In this document: piece by piece, positions 25,997-34,521 of the stretch
How the letters are laid out: every line of letters starts with the position of its first letter
Numbering within the stretch: the stretch's first letter is position 1
Assembly (NCBI RefSeq): GCF_039542225.1
Contig: NZ_BAABHS010000037.1
Location: 1-64,000 of the forward strand
Origin: Yinghuangia aomiensis
GTDB lineage: Bacteria; Actinomycetota; Actinomycetes; Streptomycetales; Streptomycetaceae
Reading direction: 5' to 3'
DNA: 64,000 bases
Notes under the pieces: generated by a model
The model's input: only the letters and a program-made list of their open reading frames with translations
Databases searched by the model: none
Told to the model about the DNA's origin: nothing
Program-made: the position numbers and the translations under genes

Positions 25997-26508
25997 GCCT
26001 GTCTCGCTTCCTCGTGAACCGACGCCGTCCACCCCGGACTTGGCGCCGTGACCCGCCACCCGCGTGGCGGCGGCATGACGCTAGCGTTTTGTCGAGATTC
26101 CGATGCGCCAGGTTGAGCCGCACGGGTGAAGCGAAGGGCCCGTGAGCGGGCTTGGACACGCAAGTTCACCCCGAAGAGTGAGGGCTTTGGGGCTGTTTGC
26201 GCGCGGCTGGGAACGTGGTCCGCAGGCCGGGTTCGCGGGCACCGTCTCGGCGGCGGGGACCGGCAGGAAATCACCGCGTCGCCGCATCCGATTGCCGGGC
26301 GGGAACCGGCCCCGCTCCCATGATCGTCCTCGTCGGCGTGTTCGGATCTTGGCAGGACATCGACGAATTCACCGGCGATATCGCGAACCTCGTCGGGGGC
26401 TGTCGGCGCGGTCGGCCTCCGTCGGCGCCCGACACGCCACTCGCCCCACCTGCCGCAGGAATATAACCATATAAGGGATGATCTAGGGCATATCCTCGCG
26501 CCCCGGAG
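25997..26508. other. 512-bp divergent intergenic region
   Basis: No supported gene. It contains the hairpin CCGCCAC-N4-GTGGCGG at 26053-26070, a 10-bp palindrome ACGCTAGCGT at 26078-26087 and an AT-rich island at 26455-26500 that should hold the deacetylase promoter. I looked for a c-di-AMP riboswitch, which often precedes wall enzymes in actinomycetes, and could not recognise one. Confidence 0.4.
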
Positions 26509-27492
26509 GTGATCCCCACGTACCCCCGCCGACGCCGCCGACGTCTTGCCGTCGCCTGCCTGATCGCCGCTTCGGCGGCCGCGGGCTGTTCCTCGTCCAG
26601 CGGGTCCGGTTGGCCGCGGAAAGCTGCCACGACGACTCGGCCCGCCACGCCGTCGCAGGACGCGCATGCCAAGGCTGTTCCCGGCAAGCCCGAGCGGGAC
26701 CCCGCCGAGCGCGCCGCCGCGGAGGCGCGGGCCGCCGTCGAAGCCGAGGCGGCGCGCGCCGAAGCCGAGCGCGTCGCGCGTACCGCCCGCGAGGCCGCCG
26801 CCCGCACGTGGGGGCTCGCCACTCCCCCGCTCGTCGCTCCCGCGCCGCCCGCGACCAAACCGGTGCTCGTCGACAACGGCCAGCACGTGATCGTCCGCCC
26901 CGGACTGCCGCCCGTGGTGCGCCGCGTGCCGACCACCGACAAGGTCGTCTTCCTGACGATCGACGACGGCGCGGAGAAGGACCCGGACTTCAGCCGCATG
27001 CTGCGCGAACTCAACGTCCCGGTCAGCGCGTTCGTGTCCGACTACCTTGCCCGCACGGACTACGGCTACTTCCGCGACCTCCAAGCGCACGGCGTCGCCG
27101 TCAACAACCACACGCTCAACCACAAAGACCTGCGCAAGCTCGGCGGTGACGCCCTGCGGCGCGAAGTCTGCGGCCAGCAGGACAGCTTGGAGAAGCAGAT
27201 CGGCGTCCGCCCCAAGCTCTTCCGCCCGCCCTACGGCGAATACACCGCGGAGGCCCTCGCCATCGCCCGCTCGTGCGGCGTCACCGCGGTCCCGCTCTGG
27301 AACGAAGAAGCTTTCCCGGACCGCGTCGAGTACCGCTACGGCGACCACAAGCTCCAGTCCGGCGACATCATCCTCACCCACTTCCGCGGCACGGACACGT
27401 GGAAGGGCAGCATGGCCGACATGCTCCGCCGCGTCCTCCGCGAAGTGACCGGCCAGGGCTTCGCACTTGCACGCTTGGAGGACTATCTCTGA
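26509..27492 (+). CDS. polysaccharide deacetylase lipoprotein (NodB/CE4 domain)
   Basis: 327 aa from a GTG at 26509; GGAG lies immediately before it, so the true start is uncertain. A signal with lipobox AAGC puts the lipidated Cys at residue 27. Residues 65-100 are an Ala/Glu/Arg helix, probably a spacer. The NodB domain has the catalytic/metal pair Asp152-Asp153 (TIDDG), His201 and His205 (HTLNH), RPPYGEY, and a C-terminal LTHFRG with the last catalytic His. It is expected to deacetylate GlcNAc- or MurNAc-containing wall polymers on the outer membrane face. Its end overlaps the NUDIX gene by 26 bp. Confidence 0.87.
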   Translation: MIPTYPRRRRRRLAVACLIAASAAAGCSSSSGSGWPRKAATTTRPATPSQDAHAKAVPGKPERDPAERAAAEARAAVEAEAARAEAERVARTAREAAARTWGLATPPLVAPAPPATKPVLVDNGQHVIVRPGLPPVVRRVPTTDKVVFLTIDDGAEKDPDFSRMLRELNVPVSAFVSDYLARTDYGYFRDLQAHGVAVNNHTLNHKDLRKLGGDALRREVCGQQDSLEKQIGVRPKLFRPPYGEYTAEALAIARSCGVTAVPLWNEEAFPDRVEYRYGDHKLQSGDIILTHFRGTDTWKGSMADMLRRVLREVTGQGFALARLEDYL

Positions 27493-28057
27493 GCCGATCC
27501 CCCGCCGCCAGGGTCGCCGCCATGCCTCCGACGACCCCCAACCCACTCACGAACCCCCCTTCCACCACATCAAAATCCGGGTGGCCGCCGCCGTCTTCGA
27601 CGGCGACGACGTGGCACTCGTCCGCCGCGTCAAGCCGACCGGCGCGAGCCACTACTCCCTGCCCGGAGGGAATGTCGAGCCCGGCGAGGACCTCGGCGAC
27701 GCCCTGCGCCGCGAGCTGCACGAGGAGCTGGGCCTGCGCCTGGCCCCCGACGCTCCCGCTCCCGCCTTCACCTGGCTCGTCGACGCGATGGTGTCCCGCC
27801 CCGGCGGCACCCCGCCCCGCAAGCTGCATCTCGTCTACCGGGCGCACCTCGCCCCAGTCCTGCGCACCGGCCTCCGGACGACCGAAGACGACGAAGTCGG
27901 CCCCGGCGATATCGTTTGGCTCAATCACCGGCAGACCGGCAGCCTCCACCTCTTCCCGCGTGTCCCGCTCGCCGGACCGGCCCATCCGCGCGCACCCGCC
28001 GAGCCCGCGCAAGCCCTCCTGCCGCCGATGAACGACGCCACCTTCACCTGCGCGTAA
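27467..28057 (+). CDS. NUDIX hydrolase
   Basis: 196 aa if the TTG at 27467 is used; the conserved region starts at about residue 34 (HHIKIRVAAAVFDGDD), so a later start such as the GTG at 27581 cannot be excluded. The Nudix box GGNVEPGEDLGDALRRELHEELGL matches Gx5Ex7REUxEExGU fully, so it should hydrolyse a nucleoside-diphosphate-linked substrate with Mg2+. It overlaps the deacetylase gene and is probably cotranscribed with it. Confidence 0.82.
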   Translation: MHAWRTISEPIPRRQGRRHASDDPQPTHEPPFHHIKIRVAAAVFDGDDVALVRRVKPTGASHYSLPGGNVEPGEDLGDALRRELHEELGLRLAPDAPAPAFTWLVDAMVSRPGGTPPRKLHLVYRAHLAPVLRTGLRTTEDDEVGPGDIVWLNHRQTGSLHLFPRVPLAGPAHPRAPAEPAQALLPPMNDATFTCA

Positions 28058-28103
28058 AGCGCGCCCCAGGAAAATCTCATAATCGTTAGACGTGCTAAGC
28101 ATC

Positions 28104-28109
28104 TATACT
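28104..28109 (+). promoter_or_regulatory. -10 box (TATACT) of the ABC exporter gene
   Basis: A near-perfect TATACT ends eight bases before the GTG at 28118, with no ribosome site between, which points to a leaderless transcript. TTAG-N5-CTAA lies just upstream (28086-28098) and might be an operator. Confidence 0.5.
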
Positions 28110-28117
28110 TGGCGGTT

Positions 28118-31100
28118 GTGACGACCCCCGCGGCGCAGGCCGCTACCGAGGTTCCGCGTGCCGCCGCCGGGCGCGGGTGGTTGCGGCGCTTGCTGGGTGC
28201 CTGTTGGCGGCACAAGAGCAGCGTCCTGTGGGCCTTCGGGGCGTCCATCGTCGGCATGACCGTCACCGCGTTCGTGCCGCTCGTCCAGCGGGCCGTGATC
28301 GACGACGCCGTGCTCGCGCACAACCGCCCCCTCGCCCCGCTCGCCTTCCTGCTGCTCGGGGCGGCGGTGATCAACTTCGGGTCGTCGTTCATCCGCCGCT
28401 ATATCGGCGGGCGCCTGTCCCTCGAGGTGCAGTACGACCTCCGCAACCAGGTCTTCGGCGCACTGTCCCGGCTCGACGGCGCCCGTCAGGACGAACTGCA
28501 GACGGGGCAGATCGTCAGCCGCGCCGGCTCGGACATCACGATGATCTCCGGCGTGCTGGCCATGCTGCCGATGCTCACCGGCAGCGCGCTGCTGTTCGTG
28601 ATCTCGCTGGTCGTCATGTTCTCGCTGTCGCCGCTGCTGACCCTGGTGGCGGTCGCCGTCGGTCCCGGGCTGTTCGTGATCGCACGGATGTCGCGGCGCA
28701 GGCTGTTCCCGGCGACGTGGGCGGCGCAGCAGGAGGCCGCCTCGCTCGCGGGTGTCGTGGACGGCGCGGTGACCGGTGTACGGGTCGTCAAGGGCTTCGG
28801 GCAGGAGGCCCAGGAGGTCGGCCGCCTGGAGGATTCCGGGCGGCGGCTGTTCGCGGCCCGGATGCGGGCGGTCCGGCTGAACAGCCGCTACACGCCGACC
28901 CTGGCGGCGATTCCCGCGCTCGGCCAGGTCGGTGTGCTGGCGCTGGGCGGCTGGCTGGCGATCCAAGGCGAGATCACGCTGGGTACGTTCCTGGCGTTCT
29001 CGACGTACCTGGGGCAGCTGGTCGGCCCGGTGCGGCTGCTGGCCGGGCTGCTGACGATGGGGCAGCAGGCTCGGGCGTCGGTCGAGCGGGTGTACGAGGT
29101 GATCGACTCGCAGCCGCTGGTGACCGAGAAGCCGGATGCGCCGCCGCTGCCGGCCCGGGCGTCGGGGATCGAGTTCGACGGGGTCAGCTTCGGCTACGTC
29201 GCGTCGTGCCCGGTGCTGGACTCGTTCACGGCCGCGGTCGCGCCGGGTGAGACGCTCGCGCTGGTCGGCACGTCGGGGTCCGGCAAGTCGACGGTGTCGA
29301 TGCTGCTGCCGCGGTTCTACGACGTGCAGGGCGGTGCGATCCGCATCGACGGCCACGACGTCCGCGACGTGACGCTCGGGTCGCTCCGCGAGGCGATCGG
29401 CCTGGTCGCGGAGGACTCGTTCCTGTTCTCCGACAGCGTGCGCGCGAACGTCGCGTACGGGCGTCCGGACGCCACCGACGCGCAGGTCCGCGCGGCGGCG
29501 CGGGCCGCCGAAGCGGACGGCTTCATCTCCGATCTGCCGGACGGCTACGACACGGTCGTCGGCGAGCAGGGCCTGACCCTCTCCGGCGGCCAGCGCCAGC
29601 GCATCGCCCTCGCGCGGGCGCTGATCACCGATCCGCGGATCCTGATCCTGGACGACGCGACGTCGGCGGTCGACCCGAAGGTCGAGGCCGAGATCCACGC
29701 GACGCTGCGCCGGGTGATGGCGGGCCGCACGACGGTGCTCATCGCGCACCGCCGCTCGACGCTGCAGCTCGCGGACCGGATCGCCGTGTTGGACCGCGGC
29801 CGCCTCGTCGACATCGGCACGTACGAGGAGCTGGACGAACGCTGCCCGCTGTTCCGTCTGCTGCTGTCCGGCCCGGGCGAGGACGCCGAAGGCCGCGACG
29901 CGGACGTGGAAGGCCGGGAGTCGGTCGCGGACACCGCGGGCAAGCAGATTGCGGTCCCCGCCGTTCCGGCGGCCCCGGCCGCCTCGACCCGCCGCGTCGA
30001 CGGCGTCACACCCGAGCTCTGGGACCGTTCCCAGGCCCCGGACGACGCCCCCTCGGACCTTCAGCCCACTGCCGCGCAGTCCGTCGCCCTCGGCGGCGGT
30101 GGCGGTGGCGGGCGCGGCGGTCCCGGCGGCGGGTTCGCGTCGATGCTGTCGGCCACCCCGGAACTCCTCGCGCAGGTCGCGGCGCTGCCGCCCGCGACCG
30201 ATACGCCGCGGATCGACGAGCATGCGGCACGTGCCGAAGACCCGCAGTTCACCCTGAAATCGCTGCTGCGGCCGTACCGGTGGCCGCTGCTGATCGGCCT
30301 GCTGCTGGTGGCCTTGGACGCCGCGGCGCAGCTGGCGCTGCCGGCGCTGATCCGGACCGGCGTCGACCGGGGTGTCGCGGACGCGGCGACGAGCACGATC
30401 ATGGCGGTGTCGCTGGTCGCGCTGGGCGTGGTGGCCGCGGACTGGCTGGTGAGCGTGGCGCAGGTGCGGATCGCGGGGCGGACCGGCGAGCGGCTGCTGT
30501 ACACGCTGCGGGTGAAGACGTTCGCGCATTTGCAGCGGCTGGGCTTGGACTACTACGAGCGGGAGATGTCCGGGCGGATCATGACCCGGATGACGACCGA
30601 CGTGGACGCGGCGTCGACGTTCCTGCAGACCGGGCTGGTCAGCGCGGTGGTGAGCGTGCTGACGTTCTTCGGCATCATGGCGGCGCTGCTGATCCTGGAC
30701 TGGGAGCTGGCGCTGGTCGTGATGAGCGTGCTGCCGGTGCTGATCGCCGCGACGGTGGTGTTCCGGAAGCGGTCGTCGGCGGCGTACAACGACGCGCGCG
30801 AGAAGGTCAGCGTGGTCAACGCCGACCTGCAGGAGAACGTCGCGGGCATGCGTACCGCGCAGGCGTTCCGCCGCGAGGAGCGCAACTCGGCGCGGTTCGC
30901 GGCGCGGAGCCGGGACTACTACGACTCGCGGCTGACGGCGCAGCGGTACATCGCGATGTACTTCCCGTTCGGGCAGTTCCTGTCGAACGTGGCGGCGGCG
31001 CTGGCGCTGATCGTGGGGGCGCACCGGGTGGGTGCGGGGACGATGACGGCGGGTGCGCTGATCGCGTACCTGCTGTACATCGACATGTTCTTTGCGCCGA

Positions 31101-32032
31101 TCCAGCAGCTGTCGCAGGTGTTCGACGGGTATCAGCAGGCCGCGGTGGGGCTGCGGCGGATCCGGGACCTGCTGCGGACGCCGACGTCGACGCCGGCCCC
31201 GGTGCGTCCGGTGCCGGTGCCGGAGGCCGGCCTCAAGGGCGAGATCGTGTTCGACGACGTGCACTTCGCGTATGCGACGGAAGCGCCGGACACGTCGGCC
31301 GGTGAGCCGGTCGGGGGCGGCGGAACGCGCAAGGCTCCGGAGGCGTTGACCGGTATTTCCCTGCGGATCGCCCCGGGTGAGACGGTCGCGCTCGTCGGGC
31401 AGACCGGCGCCGGCAAGTCGACCTTGGTGAAGCTCGTCGCGCGTTTCTACGACGTGGGCTCCGGTGCGGTCCTGGTCGACGGTGTGGACGTGCGGGACTG
31501 GGATCTGGCCGAGTACCGGCACCGGCTGGGCGTCGTGCCGCAGGAGGCCTATCTGGCGGCGGGCACGGTGCGCGACGCGATCGCGTACGGCCGCCCCGAC
31601 GCGTCGGACGCCGACGTCGAGGCCGCGGCGCGGGCGGTCGGCGCGCACGACGCGATCGCGATGCTGCCGGGCGGCTATCTGCATCCGGTCGGCGAACGCG
31701 GCCGCACCCTGTCGGCCGGGCAGCGGCAGTTGATCGCGCTGGCCCGGGCGCAGTTGGTGGACCCGGACATCCTGCTGCTCGACGAGGCGACAGCGGCGCT
31801 GGACTTGGCGACCGAAGCGGCGGTGACCCGCGCGGCGGACGAACTCGCCCTCCGGCGCACCACACTGGTGGTCGCGCACCGGCTGACGACGGCGGCGAAG
31901 GCGGACCGCATCGCGGTGGTCGACCGGGGCCGCATCGTGGAGACCGGCACGCACGCCGAACTGGTCGACGCGGGCGGGGTATACGCGGGTCTGTGGGCGG
32001 CGTTCACGGGGGCGCACGAGCGGGTCGCGTAG
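28118..32032 (+). CDS. full-length ABC exporter with two fused TMD-NBD halves
   Basis: 1304 aa; GTG 28118 is preferred because of the -10 box just upstream (TTG 28109 is an alternative). Each half has about six membrane helices and one ATPase domain. NBD1: Walker A GTSGSGKS at 384-391, signature LSGGQ 488-492, and Asp513 where the catalytic Glu is expected (LDDATSA). NBD2: Walker A GQTGAGKS at 1094-1101, altered signature LSAGQ 1198-1202 and normal Glu1223. This is the asymmetric design of heterodimeric exporters such as TM287/288 or TmrAB, here in one chain joined by a Gly/Asp-rich linker (about 585-680). It probably exports a lipid or drug. Confidence 0.93.
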   Translation: MTTPAAQAATEVPRAAAGRGWLRRLLGACWRHKSSVLWAFGASIVGMTVTAFVPLVQRAVIDDAVLAHNRPLAPLAFLLLGAAVINFGSSFIRRYIGGRLSLEVQYDLRNQVFGALSRLDGARQDELQTGQIVSRAGSDITMISGVLAMLPMLTGSALLFVISLVVMFSLSPLLTLVAVAVGPGLFVIARMSRRRLFPATWAAQQEAASLAGVVDGAVTGVRVVKGFGQEAQEVGRLEDSGRRLFAARMRAVRLNSRYTPTLAAIPALGQVGVLALGGWLAIQGEITLGTFLAFSTYLGQLVGPVRLLAGLLTMGQQARASVERVYEVIDSQPLVTEKPDAPPLPARASGIEFDGVSFGYVASCPVLDSFTAAVAPGETLALVGTSGSGKSTVSMLLPRFYDVQGGAIRIDGHDVRDVTLGSLREAIGLVAEDSFLFSDSVRANVAYGRPDATDAQVRAAARAAEADGFISDLPDGYDTVVGEQGLTLSGGQRQRIALARALITDPRILILDDATSAVDPKVEAEIHATLRRVMAGRTTVLIAHRRSTLQLADRIAVLDRGRLVDIGTYEELDERCPLFRLLLSGPGEDAEGRDADVEGRESVADTAGKQIAVPAVPAAPAASTRRVDGVTPELWDRSQAPDDAPSDLQPTAAQSVALGGGGGGGRGGPGGGFASMLSATPELLAQVAALPPATDTPRIDEHAARAEDPQFTLKSLLRPYRWPLLIGLLLVALDAAAQLALPALIRTGVDRGVADAATSTIMAVSLVALGVVAADWLVSVAQVRIAGRTGERLLYTLRVKTFAHLQRLGLDYYEREMSGRIMTRMTTDVDAASTFLQTGLVSAVVSVLTFFGIMAALLILDWELALVVMSVLPVLIAATVVFRKRSSAAYNDAREKVSVVNADLQENVAGMRTAQAFRREERNSARFAARSRDYYDSRLTAQRYIAMYFPFGQFLSNVAAALALIVGAHRVGAGTMTAGALIAYLLYIDMFFAPIQQLSQVFDGYQQAAVGLRRIRDLLRTPTSTPAPVRPVPVPEAGLKGEIVFDDVHFAYATEAPDTSAGEPVGGGGTRKAPEALTGISLRIAPGETVALVGQTGAGKSTLVKLVARFYDVGSGAVLVDGVDVRDWDLAEYRHRLGVVPQEAYLAAGTVRDAIAYGRPDASDADVEAAARAVGAHDAIAMLPGGYLHPVGERGRTLSAGQRQLIALARAQLVDPDILLLDEATAALDLATEAAVTRAADELALRRTTLVVAHRLTTAAKADRIAVVDRGRIVETGTHAELVDAGGVYAGLWAAFTGAHERVA

Positions 32033-32089
32033 TCCGCGCAGCCGGGGAGCACAGGAGCGGCCAAACAACGGTCGGGATGGCGCTTCATG

Positions 32090-32101
32090 CGGACATGTCC
32101 G
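32090..32101. repeat. 12-bp palindrome CGGACATGTCCG
   Basis: Perfect palindrome in the 178-bp gap between the ABC exporter and the substrate-binding protein gene, about 110 bp before the latter; possible operator. Confidence 0.35.
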
Positions 32102-32210
32102 TGAAGTGATCGGAAGAAACCGTTTCGAGGGCATGTATTTGGCCGCCGCCCGGCCCTACTGTGGCTGCTCCTTATCCGGCACGTCGCTTCCCGCCCCGGA
32201 GGTGTGCACG

Positions 32211-33827
32211 TTGCCCCGATCCCCCATGCCCACACGAAGATTCCGCGGTCCAGGTGTGGCCGCCGCCCTGACGCTGGCGCTCACCGCGTCGGCGTGCAGC
32301 AGTTCCGGCGACAAGGCGTCCCCGAAGCCCAGCGCCGCTCCCCCGGCCGCGACCGGTGCGGCCAGTGCGCAGCCGCCCGCGAAGACCGGCGGGACCATCA
32401 CGATGCTCGCCGTGCAGGATTCCGCGCAGCTCGACCCGTTCCGTACGGCCTATGTGGCGGTGACCGACGAGCCGCGGTTGTCCGCGCTGTACGACCCGCT
32501 GTTCGCGATCCAGCCGGGCACCGGGAAGCTCCTCGCGCATCTGGGTGAGAGCATCACGTCGCCGGACGGCGGCAAGTCGTGGGTGCTGAAGCTGCGTTCG
32601 GGGGTGCAGTTCAGCGACGGCGCGCCGTTCGACGCGGCGGCGGTGAAGACGAACTGGGAGATGCACGCGGATCCGGCGACGGGTTCGCTGCACCGGGCGG
32701 CGGCGACCGGGCTGAAGCTGACCGTGGCAGATCCGCTGACGCTGACGATCGTCCCCCAGACGCCGAACGCCAACTTCGACCGCACGCTCGCGCAGGAACT
32801 CACGTACATCGAGTCGCCGTTGCAGCTCGCGAAGGGCCCGGCGGTGTACGGCACGCAGCCGGTCGGCGCGGGCCCGTTCGTGCTGAAGAGCTGGACGCGC
32901 GGCAGCGAGCAGGTGTTCGCGCGCAACCCCTCGTACTGGCAGAAGGACAAGGGCCTGCCGAAGCTGGACGGGTTCACGGTGCGCAATGTGCCCGACATCC
33001 AGCAGCAGTTGGCGTCGGTGAAGAACGGCCAGGCCGACGTGTTCACCAGTTCCGACCCGGCGCTGCTGGAGAAGGCGGCGAAGGACGCGCACGCGTCGGT
33101 GCTGCGCGTCGACGGCGGCCAGTACTTCATGTTCAACCTCTCGCGCCCGCCCTTCGACGACCCGCGGGCCCGGCGGGCGATCTCGCTGGCCCTCGATCCT
33201 GCGGACATCCCGAAGACGCTGAACAACGGCTACATCCCGGCCAAGGGCCTGTTCTCGTCCCAATCCGCCTTCTTCGACCCGGCGTTCGTCCAGCCGCCGC
33301 CGAACCGGGCGGAGGCGCAGAAGCTGTTCGACCAGTTGGCGGCGGAGGGGAAGAAGGTCGACTTCTCGTACCTGATTCCGCAGAACCCGTCGTCGCAGAA
33401 GACGGCGGAGTACATGCAGAGCCGTCTGCTGACCTACTCCAACGTGTCGATGAAGATCGAGGCACTGGAGATCGGCGCGTACATCCAGAAGTCCGCGATC
33501 CAGCACGACTTCCAAGGCCTGCTCACCCAACGTTGGGTGGTCGACCCGGAGCCGCAGTTGTTCATGGCGTTCTTCTCACAAAGCCCCCTCAACTACGGCT
33601 CGTGGAAGAACCCCGCGGTGGACAAGGCCCTCCTCACCGGCCGCGGCAGCTCCGACCCCGCGGTCCGCAAGCAGGCCTACTCCGACCTGCAACGTGCCCT
33701 GATCGAGGACATGCCGCTGTGGGTGTACTCGGAGGCCGTCGTAGGCCCGATCTACAACGACAAGGTGACGGGAGTGGAGGTCTACAACGCGGGGGTGGTG
33801 TTCATGGACCGCATCGGACTGAAGTGA
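32211..33827 (+). CDS. ABC transporter substrate-binding lipoprotein, family 5 (peptide/nickel type)
   Basis: 538 aa from a TTG at 32211 with GGAGG eight bases upstream; ATG 32226 is an alternative. Signal peptide with lipobox ASAC, then a Pro/Ala linker and a family 5 solute-binding domain: TITMLAVQDSAQLDPF, LYDPLF, KLRSGVQFSDGAPFDAAAVKTNWE, GAGPFVLKSW, DDPRARRAISLALD. It binds oligopeptides or similar solutes outside the cell and delivers them to a DPP/OPP-type permease. No permease or ATPase of that type is nearby, so it is an orphan receptor unless the rest is elsewhere. Confidence 0.9.
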   Translation: MPRSPMPTRRFRGPGVAAALTLALTASACSSSGDKASPKPSAAPPAATGAASAQPPAKTGGTITMLAVQDSAQLDPFRTAYVAVTDEPRLSALYDPLFAIQPGTGKLLAHLGESITSPDGGKSWVLKLRSGVQFSDGAPFDAAAVKTNWEMHADPATGSLHRAAATGLKLTVADPLTLTIVPQTPNANFDRTLAQELTYIESPLQLAKGPAVYGTQPVGAGPFVLKSWTRGSEQVFARNPSYWQKDKGLPKLDGFTVRNVPDIQQQLASVKNGQADVFTSSDPALLEKAAKDAHASVLRVDGGQYFMFNLSRPPFDDPRARRAISLALDPADIPKTLNNGYIPAKGLFSSQSAFFDPAFVQPPPNRAEAQKLFDQLAAEGKKVDFSYLIPQNPSSQKTAEYMQSRLLTYSNVSMKIEALEIGAYIQKSAIQHDFQGLLTQRWVVDPEPQLFMAFFSQSPLNYGSWKNPAVDKALLTGRGSSDPAVRKQAYSDLQRALIEDMPLWVYSEAVVGPIYNDKVTGVEVYNAGVVFMDRIGLK

Positions 33828-33948
33828 TGTGAGGAGGAGCGGACGCGGGGGCGCGCCTTCGACATGCGCCAACCGAGGGACGATCCGCAACGCGGCGAGG
33901 ATTCGGTCCTAGTGTCGGCCCGGACCATCCGTCACGAAAGGGTCCGAC

Positions 33949-34440
33949 GTGCACCGAACGTTCCAGCGAGCCGCTGTCCTGCTGACGGCCGTCGGCGCTG
34001 CCTGCTTCCCGGGCATCGCCGTGGCCGATGCCCCCGCTCCGCCGCCCTCGACCGTGGTCGTCGTCGGCAACAACAACCAGCTCGCCGGACAGAACGTCTT
34101 CAACGCCGGCCACGACAACACCGTCGGCTCGATCGGCGCGGGCGGCCCGGGAACCGGCGTTGGAGGCACCCCGGCACCGACGTTCACCGCGGTGATCCAG
34201 AACGATTCGCGTGCCACCCTCACGCTCACCCGGCACACCGGCGACGCGAACTTCCCCGGCACCATCTTCGGGCTGCTCCGCGACACCGTCACGTTCTCGG
34301 AGCGCTCCACGGCCGATTACCAGAGCAACGACGGCCGCTCCATGTCCATCACCCTGGACGTCAACTCCGCCGGCCAGGAAACCGTCTCGTGCAACGGCGA
34401 CTGCCACATCGATCAGGGCAACACGATCGTGTTCGACTGA
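33949..34440 (+). CDS. small secreted protein with an Asn/Gly-rich segment
   Basis: 163 aa from a GTG with AAAGGG upstream. Signal peptide about residues 1-26 (ending AVADA). Residues 37-65 include VVVVGNNNQLAGQNVFNAGHDNTVG, a short Asn/Gly-rich beta-like stretch, then a Gly/Pro linker and a beta-rich domain with two Cys near the C-terminus (SCNGDCHIDQG), likely disulfide-bonded. No family recognised. Flanked by the SBP gene and the convergent AfsR-like gene. Confidence 0.75.
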   Translation: MHRTFQRAAVLLTAVGAACFPGIAVADAPAPPPSTVVVVGNNNQLAGQNVFNAGHDNTVGSIGAGGPGTGVGGTPAPTFTAVIQNDSRATLTLTRHTGDANFPGTIFGLLRDTVTFSERSTADYQSNDGRSMSITLDVNSAGQETVSCNGDCHIDQGNTIVFD

Positions 34441-34521
34441 CCGGTCCGCCCGGGCCCGCGCCGATACGGCACCGGCGCGGGCCCGGGCCGACATCCGCCG
34501 CTCGGCCGTCCGGCTCCGGCA

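Noticed and set aside
25211..26017. 268-aa open frame on the + strand in the 25-26 kb gap
   Set aside because: Arg/Ala/Gly-rich with no domain, weak start, and it runs antisense through the small secreted protein gene.
26100..26508. Possible c-di-AMP (ydaO-type) riboswitch upstream of the deacetylase
   Set aside because: Conserved core sequences and pairing could not be recognised; only generic GC-rich hairpins are present.
28103..32134. 1343-aa open frame on the - strand
   Set aside because: It lies antisense to the ABC exporter and has Arg/His/Gln-rich composition with no domain; a shadow of high-GC codon use.
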